A stretch of DNA of 29,591 bases, taken from the IMG/VR virus record IMGVR_UViG_3300037587_000240, positions 1 to 29,591 of that record. One strand, 5' to 3'. Shown here piece by piece: positions 7,502-15,506 of this stretch. The notes under the pieces were generated by a model that ran no database searches, was not told where the DNA came from, and worked only from the letters and a program-made list of their open reading frames with translations. The DNA comes from a virus. A program made the position numbers and the translations under genes. Numbering within the stretch: position 1 is the stretch's first letter; every line of letters begins with the position of its first letter.

Positions 7502-7689
7502 CGTTCGATCTCCGTAAAAACCTTAACCTTCTTTTTAGTTACCTTGTAATCAACTACCTGTGTAGATGTGAACATGGCGTCCGCCTCTGGCCTTCCCATA
7601 TCCTTCATAACAAAGCTTTTAGTAACCTCTTTAACATCAAACCCTTGCGCTTCGATATAAGCCCTTAGTAGTTTCTCTGTGTTATTCAT
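7498..7689 (-). CDS. small hypothetical protein (63 aa)
   Basis: Unrecognised 63-residue protein. The N-terminal half (TEKLLRAYIEAQGFDVKEV) is an alpha-beta unit; the C-terminal half (VVDYKVTKKKVKVFTEIER) is Lys-rich and strand-like. No membrane segment is visible. It overlaps both neighbours through ATGA junctions, so it belongs to the leftward island operon. Confidence 0.75.
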   Translation of the reverse strand: MNNTEKLLRAYIEAQGFDVKEVTKSFVMKDMGRPEADAMFTSTQVVDYKVTKKKVKVFTEIER

Positions 7690-8021
7690 TTGATTTCTCC
7701 ATTGTTAAACATGACGACGATCTTGTTTGCTTGCTCGTTAACTAGCCGATAAAAGAATGATTTACGGTTTCTTATATCGACACCCTTTGATATATCGCTT
7801 TTAGCGGCGGCAAGTAGCGTATCTTCAAGTAGCTCAAGTATCGCCTCATCATCGTCAAGCAGCGCCTTAGTAACTTTGTATTTAAAGCTATCGCCTTCTA
7901 GCCGTTTAACATCGTCTTTTAATTTGCCGTTAATAAAGATGTAATCATCGATCGATTTATTGGCTATTTCTAGCTCGCCTTTTAATCTTGTTATATCCAG
8001 CTTTAGCTTAGAGTTAAACAC
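7686..8021 (-). CDS. coiled-coil protein, unknown function (111 aa)
   Basis: The start is GTG, with a strong GGAGG ribosome binding site 5 bases upstream and the upstream stop directly adjacent. Residues about 5-45 (LKLDITRLKGELEIANKSID and onward) form a heptad-like coiled coil. The rest is helical, with an acidic patch (LLDDDEAILELLEDTLL) and a basic patch (RNRKSFFYRLVNEQ). It is the largest gene of the island. It could be an oligomeric DNA- or protein-binding factor, but no family is recognised. Confidence 0.75.
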   Translation of the reverse strand: MFNSKLKLDITRLKGELEIANKSIDDYIFINGKLKDDVKRLEGDSFKYKVTKALLDDDEAILELLEDTLLAAAKSDISKGVDIRNRKSFFYRLVNEQANKIVVMFNNGEIK

Positions 8022-8138
8022 TTAAACCTCCTCGTAAATATCAACATCAATACAGAATGCTAATGCTATTTTATTTATAGCCTCGATTGCTTCTTGCTCG
8101 CTTGTTAGTTGCTCGATTATCATATCTGCTTTATTCAT
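8022..8138 (-). CDS. very small acidic protein (38 aa)
   Basis: Starts MNKADMIIEQLTSEQEAIEA and ends FCIDVDIYEEV. It is an acidic helical peptide. An AGAGG ribosome binding site lies 6 bases upstream, and its stop codon abuts the GTG of the next gene, with the next ribosome binding site embedded in its last codons. This coupling is the main evidence that it is translated. The function is unknown. Confidence 0.62.
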   Translation of the reverse strand: MNKADMIIEQLTSEQEAIEAINKIALAFCIDVDIYEEV

Positions 8139-8157
8139 GTAAACCTCTTTATATTAT

Positions 8158-8322
8158 TTAACCATTTAGTTGCTTGTCGATACAGTTGAGCGATTCAACT
8201 ATAAAATCAGCGCACGACTCTTGATCACATTCAGCCATAATTGATTGAGGTAATTCATTATCTATAACGGAAAAAAATGAATGGCCAATATCGTCAACCG
8301 TGTACTTATATTCATATCTCAT
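8158..8322 (-). CDS. small acidic hypothetical protein (54 aa)
   Basis: Starts MRYEYKYTVDDIGHSF and ends LNCIDKQLNG. It has three cysteines and reads as a short beta strand pair followed by a helix (CADFIVESLNCIDKQL). Its start overlaps the upstream stop by an ATGA, and an AGAGG site lies 7 bases upstream inside the previous gene. No family is recognised. It belongs to the island operon. Confidence 0.68.
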   Translation of the reverse strand: MRYEYKYTVDDIGHSFFSVIDNELPQSIMAECDQESCADFIVESLNCIDKQLNG

Positions 8323-8402
8323 AAACAAACCTCTACTACCATTAACGCTATTAAAATAAATGTAAGCGCACCAAGATAATGCACCCTGTTAAATTCCTTC
8401 AT
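8319..8402 (-). CDS. single-pass membrane micropeptide (27 aa)
   Basis: Starts MKEFNRVHYLGALTFILIAL and ends VVEVCL. It is a charged amino end followed by one hydrophobic helix long enough to span a membrane. A TAAGGGTG sequence upstream can act as a ribosome binding site, and the stop overlaps the next start as ATGA. It is the first gene after the proposed leftward promoter at 8476-8504. It could be a genuine membrane micropeptide or merely a leader that couples translation of the next gene. Confidence 0.5.
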   Translation of the reverse strand: MKEFNRVHYLGALTFILIALMVVEVCL

Positions 8403-8448
8403 CTTCACCCTTAGTATTGTTGTATTTTATACGGGTAAACCGCATTGA

Positions 8449-8467
8449 GTAGCGCGTTTAACGCTAC
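8449..8467 (-). promoter_or_regulatory. leader hairpin / possible operator
   Basis: GTAGCG (8449-8454) and CGCTAC (8462-8467) form a 6-base dyad around CGTTTAA. For the proposed leftward promoter, whose start would be near 8469, this would be the very 5' end of the transcript, where a hairpin could stabilise the mRNA; as DNA it could be an operator. Confidence 0.35.
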
Positions 8468-8468
8468 G

Positions 8469-8497
8469 TGTTAAGACTATAACAAGTAGGCTATAAT
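8469..8497 (+). promoter_or_regulatory. rightward promoter of the portal/head genes
   Basis: A perfect TATAAT sits at 8492-8497 on the plus strand, about 42 bases before the portal ATG. The upstream element is weak (TGTTAA at 8469-8474 with a 17-base spacer). A dyad TGTTA...TAACA (8469-8484) covers this weak -35 and the -10 of the opposed leftward promoter, so a regulator bound there could choose between the two directions. Confidence 0.45.
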
Positions 8498-8504
8498 AAA
8501 TCAA
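8476..8504 (-). promoter_or_regulatory. leftward promoter of the small-gene island
   Basis: On the minus strand, TTGATT (8499-8504) is followed after exactly 17 bases by TATAGT (8476-8481), a good -35/-10 pair (4 of 6 and 5 of 6 to consensus). It lies about 75 bases upstream of the first island gene. Its spacer contains the -10 of an opposed rightward promoter. Confidence 0.5.
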
Positions 8505-8538
8505 ACAGCAATCACCCCTAATACTTGAGTATTTATCA

Positions 8539-10608
8539 ATGCCAAAGATGACCGATCCCCAATTAGTGGCCCTACTTTCACAAGCCAAAGAACAAGCCGC
8601 GATATATAACGGTGAGTTCATGGAGGAAAACACTAAGTATTTATCAGCTTATCTAGGTGAAAAGGAAGGTGAGTTTGCAGGCATAGAAAATCAATCAAGC
8701 GTGGTATCAACTGATATTGCCGATGTAATTGAAGCTGATATGCCATCGTTAATGCGTATCTTTTACGGTTCGGGTGATGTAGTTACATTTCAATCTAATA
8801 CTGAAAACCCTGCTGAAGTTCAAGAGGCAGAAGAGAAAACCAAGTACGTTAATTGGGTGTTAAGAAACCAGCCAGAATCTTTTATGATGTGGCACTCATG
8901 GTTGAAAGATGCCGAGATTCAAAAGAATGGCGTAGTTAAATACTTTGTTGATGAACAAAAGGAAGTTGACGAAGTAAGATTTACAGGCGTTGACTTTGAT
9001 GAGTTAAGTACCATTGTTGAAAGTTTGAATGATCCGGCTGTTATCAAGTCAGAAATCACAAGCCAAGAAGAGACTTCCGAAGGTGTTTGGGATTTAACAT
9101 TTAAAGTTACCCGCGAAACTAAAAAGATTTGTGTTCTTAATATACCGCCCGAATCATTCCTTATCTCGCGCAATGCTACAGGCATAGATGATGCTGAATT
9201 GGTCGGTGATAGAGTTAGAAAGACTCGCGGTGAGTTGTTGGCGGAAGGCTTTAAGCGTGATTTGATTGATCAACTATCGACCGTTGATGAAGAAGAAAAC
9301 CGCAACTCAAACATTAAAGCAGTACGCAACCGTGACCAAGGCGGCAATAATCCAGATGGGACAATTAATAATTGGGCCAGTCAATACGTCGAGATAACGG
9401 ACTTGTACGTCAAGATTGACTTTGATGGTGATGGAATTGCAGAGCGTCGACACGTTATGATATCCGGTAATAAGATTCTAATTAACGAATACTTTAACCA
9501 CGTTCCTTACGCTTCATTGTCGGCAATATTAATGCCCCATAAAGCTATTGGTCGTAGTCGTGCTGAAATTACATATCCAACACAGTTACAAAAAACTGCC
9601 TTAGTACGTGGCATGAATGACAATATTTACATGGTTAATAACCCTCGTAATGTTGTTCATCCTGACGTTGATCTTGATGATATGTTGACGGTACGCACGA
9701 ACGGTATTATCCGTATGGATGATGAAACAACCGTACTACCACAACAAGCGGTATTTCCTTTACAAATTCCATATATTGGCGACCGTACATTGCAAGTTAT
9801 ACAATACGTTGACCAAGCAAGAGCGCAAACAACCGGCGCGTTACTACCCAACCAAGGCTTAGACGCTGATAAAATATCAAGCGAAACAGCAACACGCTTC
9901 AATGGTATCAAAGACTCATCAGATGCAAAGATTGAATTAATAGCGCGTAACTATGCCGAAACTGGTGTGCGTAAATTGTATGAGGGTATTGCATGGTTAG
10001 CGTCAAGGTTCCAAGATACGCAAACGGAAATCATGGTATTAGGTAAGCAGTTAACAGTTAACCCTACACAGTGGAAATCTAACCATCACATACAAACCAA
10101 TGTTGGTTTAGGTGCAGGCAATAACGAAAAATCAGTCGAAAGCTTACAAGGGCTGTATCAAATACAATCACTGTTGAAGTCTCAACAATCGCCACTCGTT
10201 GATGATAAAGATATTTATAACACATTAGCCCGTATTACTGACGGCTTAGGATTCCCAAGAACAAACGAATTCTTTAACAACCCAGAAGAACCTGACGAGT
10301 TATTGCGCCATGAAAACGAACAGCTAAACGCTAACGGTTTACAGCAACAGCAAATTATTGAGCAGTTAACTGAACAGATTAGGCAGCTACAAGCATTATC
10401 AGAGGTCGAGTTGATCAAGGCGCAAGCTAAAGGGCAAGCAGACGATAAGAAAGCCGCTCTTGGTGTTGCTCAGCTAAAAGAGAAAGCGCGAGAGTTTAAT
10501 ATTGATGCAACGCAAACAGCCAACAAGCAACAATCAGATGAAGCTTTAAAGATTACTGAAATGGAATTAAACAATAACACTGACTTACCAGGTGGATTAG
10601 ATGCGTAG
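8539..10608 (+). CDS. portal protein, P22 gp1-like
   Basis: A 689-residue portal, near P22 gp1 (725). It would form the twelve-subunit ring at the packaging vertex through which DNA enters and leaves. Recognisable features are the N-terminal clip/wing region with DIADVIEADMPSLMRIF, the stem/crown region with YDPVT-like IDFDGDGIAERRHVMI, GRSRAEITYPTQLQKTALVRG and ARAQTTGALLPNQG, and a Gln-rich coiled tail (residues about 590-650, LQQQQIIEQLTEQIRQLQ) comparable to the helical barrel of long portals. It follows the island on the opposite strand, and the next gene overlaps its end by 8 bases. Confidence 0.93.
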   Translation: MPKMTDPQLVALLSQAKEQAAIYNGEFMEENTKYLSAYLGEKEGEFAGIENQSSVVSTDIADVIEADMPSLMRIFYGSGDVVTFQSNTENPAEVQEAEEKTKYVNWVLRNQPESFMMWHSWLKDAEIQKNGVVKYFVDEQKEVDEVRFTGVDFDELSTIVESLNDPAVIKSEITSQEETSEGVWDLTFKVTRETKKICVLNIPPESFLISRNATGIDDAELVGDRVRKTRGELLAEGFKRDLIDQLSTVDEEENRNSNIKAVRNRDQGGNNPDGTINNWASQYVEITDLYVKIDFDGDGIAERRHVMISGNKILINEYFNHVPYASLSAILMPHKAIGRSRAEITYPTQLQKTALVRGMNDNIYMVNNPRNVVHPDVDLDDMLTVRTNGIIRMDDETTVLPQQAVFPLQIPYIGDRTLQVIQYVDQARAQTTGALLPNQGLDADKISSETATRFNGIKDSSDAKIELIARNYAETGVRKLYEGIAWLASRFQDTQTEIMVLGKQLTVNPTQWKSNHHIQTNVGLGAGNNEKSVESLQGLYQIQSLLKSQQSPLVDDKDIYNTLARITDGLGFPRTNEFFNNPEEPDELLRHENEQLNANGLQQQQIIEQLTEQIRQLQALSEVELIKAQAKGQADDKKAALGVAQLKEKAREFNIDATQTANKQQSDEALKITEMELNNNTDLPGGLDA

Positions 10609-10888
10609 TGAAGCAGATTTAAAAAACCAAGTTCAACGCGCCCATCGTGCAGACGAGCTTTTAAACGACCCAATGATACAAGAGTTTATCATTGGTTTAC
10701 GTGGTGACTTGCTCAATAAGTTTGAAAGCACGGCGCTTGATGGCGAAGAAGAACGCAAGGCAGCATGGAATCAATCACAAGTATTAAACAGTTTTCTAGA
10801 TAAGTTTACCAAGACTATCAAGGAAGGTAAAAACGCACGCTTAACATTAGTAGAGCGTGCAAAGATTCAAGTTAACCGTATTATTTAA
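10601..10888 (+). CDS. conserved small helical protein after portal
   Basis: A 95-residue, mostly helical protein with the pattern ADELLNDPMIQEFIIGLRGD, then AAWNQSQVLNSFLDKF. Proteins with this layout (a DELLNxPxxxE helix, then an EAR..W..VQ..LN.L...L helix) are frequent next to phage portal or scaffold genes. Its role is not established; head assembly is likely from position. It overlaps the portal by 8 bases and is followed by a 27-base gap with a GGAAGGA ribosome binding site for the scaffold gene. Confidence 0.8.
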   Translation: MRSEADLKNQVQRAHRADELLNDPMIQEFIIGLRGDLLNKFESTALDGEEERKAAWNQSQVLNSFLDKFTKTIKEGKNARLTLVERAKIQVNRII

Positions 10889-10915
10889 CCGTCAATAACC
10901 GGAAGGACTGACAAA

Positions 10916-11869
10916 ATGCAAACACCAGAACAGAATTATCTAGAAAGCCGAAAACAAGCTAGGGGTGCTCAGGATTCACCAAGTGAACAACCTGAAAATA
11001 CTGAGGCTGTCGATGTGTCGGAAGATGCGCCAGTAGAGGAAGTAATTGAACCAGAGGCAATAGCCAATGACGAAGTTACACCGGAAACTGAAGAACCAGC
11101 GGAAGAAGTTACAGCAGCACAAGCGAATGATGAGGAAGCAGACCTTTTTTACCTTGATCTTGATGGTGAGGAAGTAAGCTCAATCCAACTCAAAGAGTGG
11201 AAAGCTAACGGACTGATGCAAGCTGATTATACTCGCAAGACGCAAACCCACGCCGAAGACGTTAAAACGTTCAAAGCTGAGAAAGATGATTTTGCCGCAA
11301 AGCAATCTGAATTCGACAACAAACTCGCACAACTTAACGCGATGATCGAAGAAGATACGCCAAGCGCTGAAACACTTGCCGACTGGCGAGAGTATGAACC
11401 GGAAAAGTATATCGAACACACTGAAAAAATGAGCAACCGTAAGAAGCTATTAGCAGAGTCTAAAGCAGAGTTGCCAGTAAAAGGTGTGGATATGGTAAAA
11501 GTAAGCGCTGACTTGTTCGCCTCGCATCCTGAATGGATGGTTGACGGTAAGCAGAGCAAACAATTCACCGAAGATACTAACTTAATGAACACTTACGCAG
11601 AATCACGCGGAATTGGGCAGGCTGAAATGGTAGCTTTTGACGCTAGACACTATGAAATTATATTAGATGCGGCGCGTTATAAATCGCAAAACAATAAAAA
11701 TGTAGCGATTGCAAAAAAAGTACGTATGGCACCGGTAAGTACAAAACCAAGAGCGAAAGCTAATAACAGCGTGCAAGATGAACTTAAAATTGTCCAGAAT
11801 AGATTTAATAAAACTGGCAACGATAAAGATTTCTTATTGCTACGCAAACTACAACGACAACTTAAGTAA
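10916..11869 (+). CDS. capsid scaffolding protein, P22 gp8-like
   Basis: A 317-residue protein with the composition of a scaffold and the same size as P22 gp8 (303). It has a long acidic disordered N-terminus (residues about 20-75, Glu/Pro/Val-rich), a helical centre (TRKTQTHAEDVKTFKAEKDD; EFDNKLAQLNAMIEED) and a basic C-terminal segment (RNKTG, LLRKLQRQLK) suited to bind the inner coat surface. The DLDGEEVSSIQLKEWKANG stretch with YTRKTQ is often seen in podovirus scaffolds. It lies directly between portal and coat, the usual place. It should be absent from mature virions. Confidence 0.88.
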   Translation: MQTPEQNYLESRKQARGAQDSPSEQPENTEAVDVSEDAPVEEVIEPEAIANDEVTPETEEPAEEVTAAQANDEEADLFYLDLDGEEVSSIQLKEWKANGLMQADYTRKTQTHAEDVKTFKAEKDDFAAKQSEFDNKLAQLNAMIEEDTPSAETLADWREYEPEKYIEHTEKMSNRKKLLAESKAELPVKGVDMVKVSADLFASHPEWMVDGKQSKQFTEDTNLMNTYAESRGIGQAEMVAFDARHYEIILDAARYKSQNNKNVAIAKKVRMAPVSTKPRAKANNSVQDELKIVQNRFNKTGNDKDFLLLRKLQRQLK

Positions 11870-11881
11870 GGTAATTTAATT

Positions 11882-12838
11882 ATGACTACTCCAGCTAACA
11901 CTACTAGTACGTATGACGCAATTGGTAATCGTGAAGATTTAATCAATAACATTTACAACATCGCGCCAACTTCTACCCCTTTTATTAGCGGTATTTCTCG
12001 CGGACCTGCAACAGGCACAAACCATGAGTGGCAAACTCAAGATTTAGCCGCTGCCGATGACACTAACGCACAAATTGAAGGTAATGACGCGACCACAACC
12101 GCCTCGACTCCTTCTGTTCGCTTAGGTAATCAGACTCAAATCTCCGACAAAGTCCCTCAAGTAACTCGTACACAGCGACAAGTTGACAGCGCCGGACGTG
12201 GTGATGAGATGGATTATCAAATCATGCTTAAGACTAAAGAGCTTAAGCGTGATATGGAGAAAGTCATTCTAGCCAATAAGGCTAAAAATGCTGGCTCAAC
12301 TGCTGCGCCTCGCGTTTGTGCGGGTGTGGAATCATGGCTAGCAACTAACTTTAATGGCGGTGTTGGCTCTGTTGCCCCTACTGGTGACGGTAGCGATGTA
12401 AACACCCCAGGCACTAACCGAGCATTTGACGAAGCAGACCTTAAGACGGTGTTAGCCTCTTGTTTTGATGAGGGTGGCGAGCCAGATACCATTATGGTCG
12501 GCTCAACTGTCAAGCAAGCAATGTCAGGCATTGTAAATGGTGGCACATCAGGCGCAGCACAGCGCGTTGTTGATGGTAACGCGGCAACAGTTCATACAGC
12601 TATTGACATTTACGTGTCAGACTTTGGCTCGTTAGCTGTTGTTCCTAACCGCTTCCAAGTACAGACTTCAATGTTAGTGCTGCAAATGGATATGTGGTCG
12701 CTCGCTACTTTGGCAGACTTCCAAGAAACGCCATTAGCTAAAAATGGTGATTCGGATCGCGTTCAATTGCTTTCTGAATATACGCTTGAAGCACGCAACG
12801 AAAAATCAAGCGGTATCATCACCGCCTTAACTTCGTAG
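11882..12838 (+). CDS. major capsid protein, SU10/DUF5309 type
   Basis: A 318-residue coat subunit. Hallmarks are the N-terminal segment REDLINNIYNIAPTSTPFIS, EWQTQDLA, QISDKVPQVTRTQRQVD and, near the end, LVLQMDMWSLATL and QLLSEYTLEARNE. These fit the SU10 major capsid protein family (DUF5309), an HK97-fold coat. It is shorter than P22 gp5 (430) and lacks any sign of the P22 insertion domain. It begins 12 bases after the scaffold gene with an AAGGTAATT ribosome binding site and should be the most abundant structural product. Confidence 0.93.
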   Translation: MTTPANTTSTYDAIGNREDLINNIYNIAPTSTPFISGISRGPATGTNHEWQTQDLAAADDTNAQIEGNDATTTASTPSVRLGNQTQISDKVPQVTRTQRQVDSAGRGDEMDYQIMLKTKELKRDMEKVILANKAKNAGSTAAPRVCAGVESWLATNFNGGVGSVAPTGDGSDVNTPGTNRAFDEADLKTVLASCFDEGGEPDTIMVGSTVKQAMSGIVNGGTSGAAQRVVDGNAATVHTAIDIYVSDFGSLAVVPNRFQVQTSMLVLQMDMWSLATLADFQETPLAKNGDSDRVQLLSEYTLEARNEKSSGIITALTS

Positions 12839-12846
12839 TAATAACA

Positions 12847-12862
12847 GGGGCAAGGATGCCCC
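12847..12862 (+). other. hairpin after the coat gene
   Basis: GGGGCA (12847-12852) pairs with TGCCCC (12857-12862) around AGGA. The following bases are not a T-run, so it is at best a weak terminator. A 3' hairpin here could stabilise or partly end the abundant coat mRNA. Confidence 0.45.
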
Positions 12863-12888
12863 ATTAACTTAATTAAAAAGGTTCCATC

Positions 12889-13044
12889 ATGGCTAAATAT
12901 ATTGTTGATAAAGGTTTTCGCTCACTAGAAAAAGACGCAGTAATGCGCCGTAAAGGTGACATTGTAGAATTATCGGGCAAGGAATTAGATTTTGCACACG
13001 ATAACAAATGTGTATCAAAAGTCGCTGAAAAACCAGTAGATTAA
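12889..13044 (+). CDS. small protein after coat gene (51 aa)
   Basis: Starts MAKYIVDKGFRSLEKDAVMR and ends VAEKPVD. It reads as a compact beta fold with a KGDIVELSGKEL segment, like many small phage head proteins encoded just after the coat gene. An AAAAAGGTT ribosome binding site lies upstream. It is flanked on both sides by short hairpins (12847-12862 and 13053-13070). A head decoration or completion role is possible; nothing proves it. Confidence 0.7.
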   Translation: MAKYIVDKGFRSLEKDAVMRRKGDIVELSGKELDFAHDNKCVSKVAEKPVD

Positions 13045-13052
13045 ATTGCTAA

Positions 13053-13070
13053 TGCGGTGTAAAAGCCGCA
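13053..13070 (+). other. hairpin between two small head genes
   Basis: TGCGG (13053-13057) pairs with CCGCA (13066-13070) around an 8-base loop, and a T-G pair can extend it. No T-run follows. With the hairpin at 12847-12862 it brackets the 51-residue gene, suggesting an mRNA-processing or stabilising role. Confidence 0.3.
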
Positions 13071-13087
13071 ACATTTAAGGGTTTAAT

Positions 13088-13414
13088 ATGTACGCTAGAG
13101 ACGAACAGACCGACATAATAGAAAAGTACAGTAAAGATGCGGATGGTAAGATTCAAGTATTCCAAACACAAGACGTCAAGCCGTTTATAGAACATAATAA
13201 AGCTTTTGAGTCTTCGACGTCTAGCGGCTTTAAGGGCGATTGGCATAGAATGGCATCAATACCGCCCATTGTAATTGTAATGTGGACGGAAGAATTAAAG
13301 GCCAAAGGTGCCGACTGTATCAACCCGATAGACGCAAAAAACAGAAAATTTCTACTAGGCAAGTTAAACGATCCCGCATGGAATAAGTTACGAACTAAAC
13401 AAGGCGTAATCTAA
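13088..13414 (+). CDS. conserved podovirus head-region protein
   Basis: A 108-residue soluble protein. The central segment GDWHRMASIPPIVIVMWTEE and the tail KNRKFLLGKLNDPAWNKLRT are a pattern that recurs in proteins next to podovirus head-closure genes. The family has no firm function. It shares one base with the following adaptor gene (TAATG) and has AAGGGTTTAAT upstream. A role in head completion is inferred from position. Confidence 0.72.
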   Translation: MYARDEQTDIIEKYSKDADGKIQVFQTQDVKPFIEHNKAFESSTSSGFKGDWHRMASIPPIVIVMWTEELKAKGADCINPIDAKNRKFLLGKLNDPAWNKLRTKQGVI

Positions 13415-14040
13415 TGGCATTTACTGACTTTGACGAGTTACAAAAAGAAATTATCGACTGGTCACATCGTGGCGATTTAGGCACCAAGATAGCCGACTTT
13501 ATCACGTTAGCTGAAAACGCCATGTATTCTAATGATCAAGAAGTGCTAACAGTACGCAGCATGGAAACTATTTCCACCGCTGCAACTGGTGGTCAGTATG
13601 TAGAATTGCCGCCTAGCTTTGAATCAGCGCGAAGTGTTCGGCTTGTTACCGGTGATAATGGCGGAGAGTTACGATTCCAAGCGCCAGAGCAAATGCACAA
13701 AAAAGTATCAACAGGCCGCCCAACATTCTTCACCATCGTAGGTAATGAAATTCAACTTGACCGCGTACCGGATAGTGAATATACATTAGAAATACAATAT
13801 TACCGCAAGGCCGAGCCATTAAGCGACGACAACCTAACTAATGAAATACTAACTAATCACCCTAGTATCTATCTATTCGGCGCGTTAACCGCCGTGTTTA
13901 GCTACTCACAAGATACAGAACAACATTTAAAATATAACGGCATGTTTATCAGTGCCATCAAAGGCGCAAACAAAGCCGACAAAAAGGGGCGTTATGGCCC
14001 TGCGCCTGCAATGAGCCTTGACAGTGGGATGATAGTATGA
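13414..14040 (+). CDS. head-to-tail adaptor, P22 gp4-like tail accessory factor
   Basis: A 208-residue protein (P22 gp4 is 166). It is predicted to form the ring beneath the portal. It carries the pattern seen in this family: an N-terminal helix with DFITLAENAMYSN, then VRSMETISTA, YVELPPSFESARSVRL, TGRPTFFTIVGNEIQLDRVPDSEYTLEIQYYR and a C-terminal helical part with HPSIYLFGALTAVFSY. It overlaps the next gene by an ATGA. The position after coat and before the gp10-like protein matches P22. Confidence 0.87.
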   Translation: MAFTDFDELQKEIIDWSHRGDLGTKIADFITLAENAMYSNDQEVLTVRSMETISTAATGGQYVELPPSFESARSVRLVTGDNGGELRFQAPEQMHKKVSTGRPTFFTIVGNEIQLDRVPDSEYTLEIQYYRKAEPLSDDNLTNEILTNHPSIYLFGALTAVFSYSQDTEQHLKYNGMFISAIKGANKADKKGRYGPAPAMSLDSGMIV

Positions 14041-15506
14041 CTTTTCAAACGATCCCCGTGCAAGTTGCCGGCCCGTCTTATCAATCACGTTCTAAACCTC
14101 TGTCTTCACAGGTCACTCAAAACTGGTATCAACAGTTTGACGAAAAAGGCAAAGACCCCTTTGTATTGTTACCGTTCCCAGGCTTAAAATTATTAGGCAG
14201 CGCAACCGGTAAAGATCGCGGCTTTCATCGTATGGCTGAGATACTTTACCAAGTAAAAGGTACGTCACTATATGAGATTGACAAGCTAGGCAATCACACG
14301 TTAAGAGGTTCGATACCCGGCACTGGTCGCGCAATAATTGCAGATGATGGCATTAATATGTTTATCGTTGCTGATTTAAAGGTGTGGAAATATACAACCG
14401 ATACCAACGCAATTACACAAGTAACCGATACAAACATTACCGGTTCAAATTCTGTTGGCTTTATTAACAACCAGTTTTTATACACCAAAGGCGGATTTAC
14501 CATTGTTGATGGTAACCAGGTCGGGCCTGGATATACTACCGTTTCAAATGTGGGTGACGGAGAATCAGCAAGCGGGTTAAATGTCATCGGGGCAGAATCT
14601 AGCCCTGACGCGTTACTTCGTGACTATGTTTATGATGAAACCATTTATCGTTTTGGCGTTAGGACCACCGAGGCGTGGTATAACTCAGGGGTTGGCGCTC
14701 CGCCCATAGATAGACTACAGGGCAGGGGCTTTGCTGTTGGTCTTGGTGCGTTATATTCTGTTAGCCAGTCAGACCAAGCATTTTACTGGTTAGGTGATGA
14801 CTTTGCTATATATCGAGCTAGACCGGGGGGTAGTGAAGAAAGGGTTAGCACTGACGCAATATCACACGAATTACAAAAGTATTCCGATGTTAGTGACGCG
14901 GTAGGCAATACATTTACCTTTGAAGGTCAAAACTTTTATATGATCACCTTTCCTAGTGGTGACAAAACATTTGTTATGAATGAAAAGTTAGGTGTCAATG
15001 GTTGGTTTGAATTATCAAGCGGTGTTAACAGCCCACTAGAATCATCACGATACCAAGGCCAAACAATCATTAGCGCATACGGTCAGAATATGGTTGCTGA
15101 TGCTGATAATGGTAATGTATATAAATTAGATTTAGATACTTACACAAACAACGGCGATGCACTGCAAAGGATTCGCGTTACACAGAGCGTCAACGGCGAT
15201 TTACTAGGCGCAAAGGGTAAGCGCATACAAATGTCCTGCATTAAAATTATAATGGAAACAGGCGTGGGATTGATTGACGGACAAGGTGATAAGCCCCGTA
15301 TTATTATTGAGTATTCTGATGACGGTGGGAGAACATGGGGTGCCGGTTCATGGCCCGAAGTTGGTCGCTTAGGTGAATTCACGTTACAAGTCGAGTGGTT
15401 TAATTTGCAATCTTTTTATGATCGCATATTTAGAATATCGACAACCGACCCCGTTAACTATTCTATTTATTCAGCAACTATTGATTTAAGACTGGCAGGT
15501 AAATAA
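14037..15506 (+). CDS. packaged-DNA stabilisation/tail hub protein, P22 gp10-like
   Basis: A 489-residue protein close to P22 gp10 (472). The beginning, PVQVAGPSYQSRSKPLSSQ and NWYQQF, with FPGLKLL soon after, is the characteristic opening of the family. Repeated beta segments follow, suggesting a propeller-like body (RGFHRMAEILYQVKG; GVNGWFELSSGV; YSDDGGRTWGAGSWPEVG). The subunits would bind below the adaptor ring to close the filled head and hold the tailspikes. It is coupled by one- to four-base overlaps to the genes on both sides. Confidence 0.93.
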   Translation: MTFQTIPVQVAGPSYQSRSKPLSSQVTQNWYQQFDEKGKDPFVLLPFPGLKLLGSATGKDRGFHRMAEILYQVKGTSLYEIDKLGNHTLRGSIPGTGRAIIADDGINMFIVADLKVWKYTTDTNAITQVTDTNITGSNSVGFINNQFLYTKGGFTIVDGNQVGPGYTTVSNVGDGESASGLNVIGAESSPDALLRDYVYDETIYRFGVRTTEAWYNSGVGAPPIDRLQGRGFAVGLGALYSVSQSDQAFYWLGDDFAIYRARPGGSEERVSTDAISHELQKYSDVSDAVGNTFTFEGQNFYMITFPSGDKTFVMNEKLGVNGWFELSSGVNSPLESSRYQGQTIISAYGQNMVADADNGNVYKLDLDTYTNNGDALQRIRVTQSVNGDLLGAKGKRIQMSCIKIIMETGVGLIDGQGDKPRIIIEYSDDGGRTWGAGSWPEVGRLGEFTLQVEWFNLQSFYDRIFRISTTDPVNYSIYSATIDLRLAGK

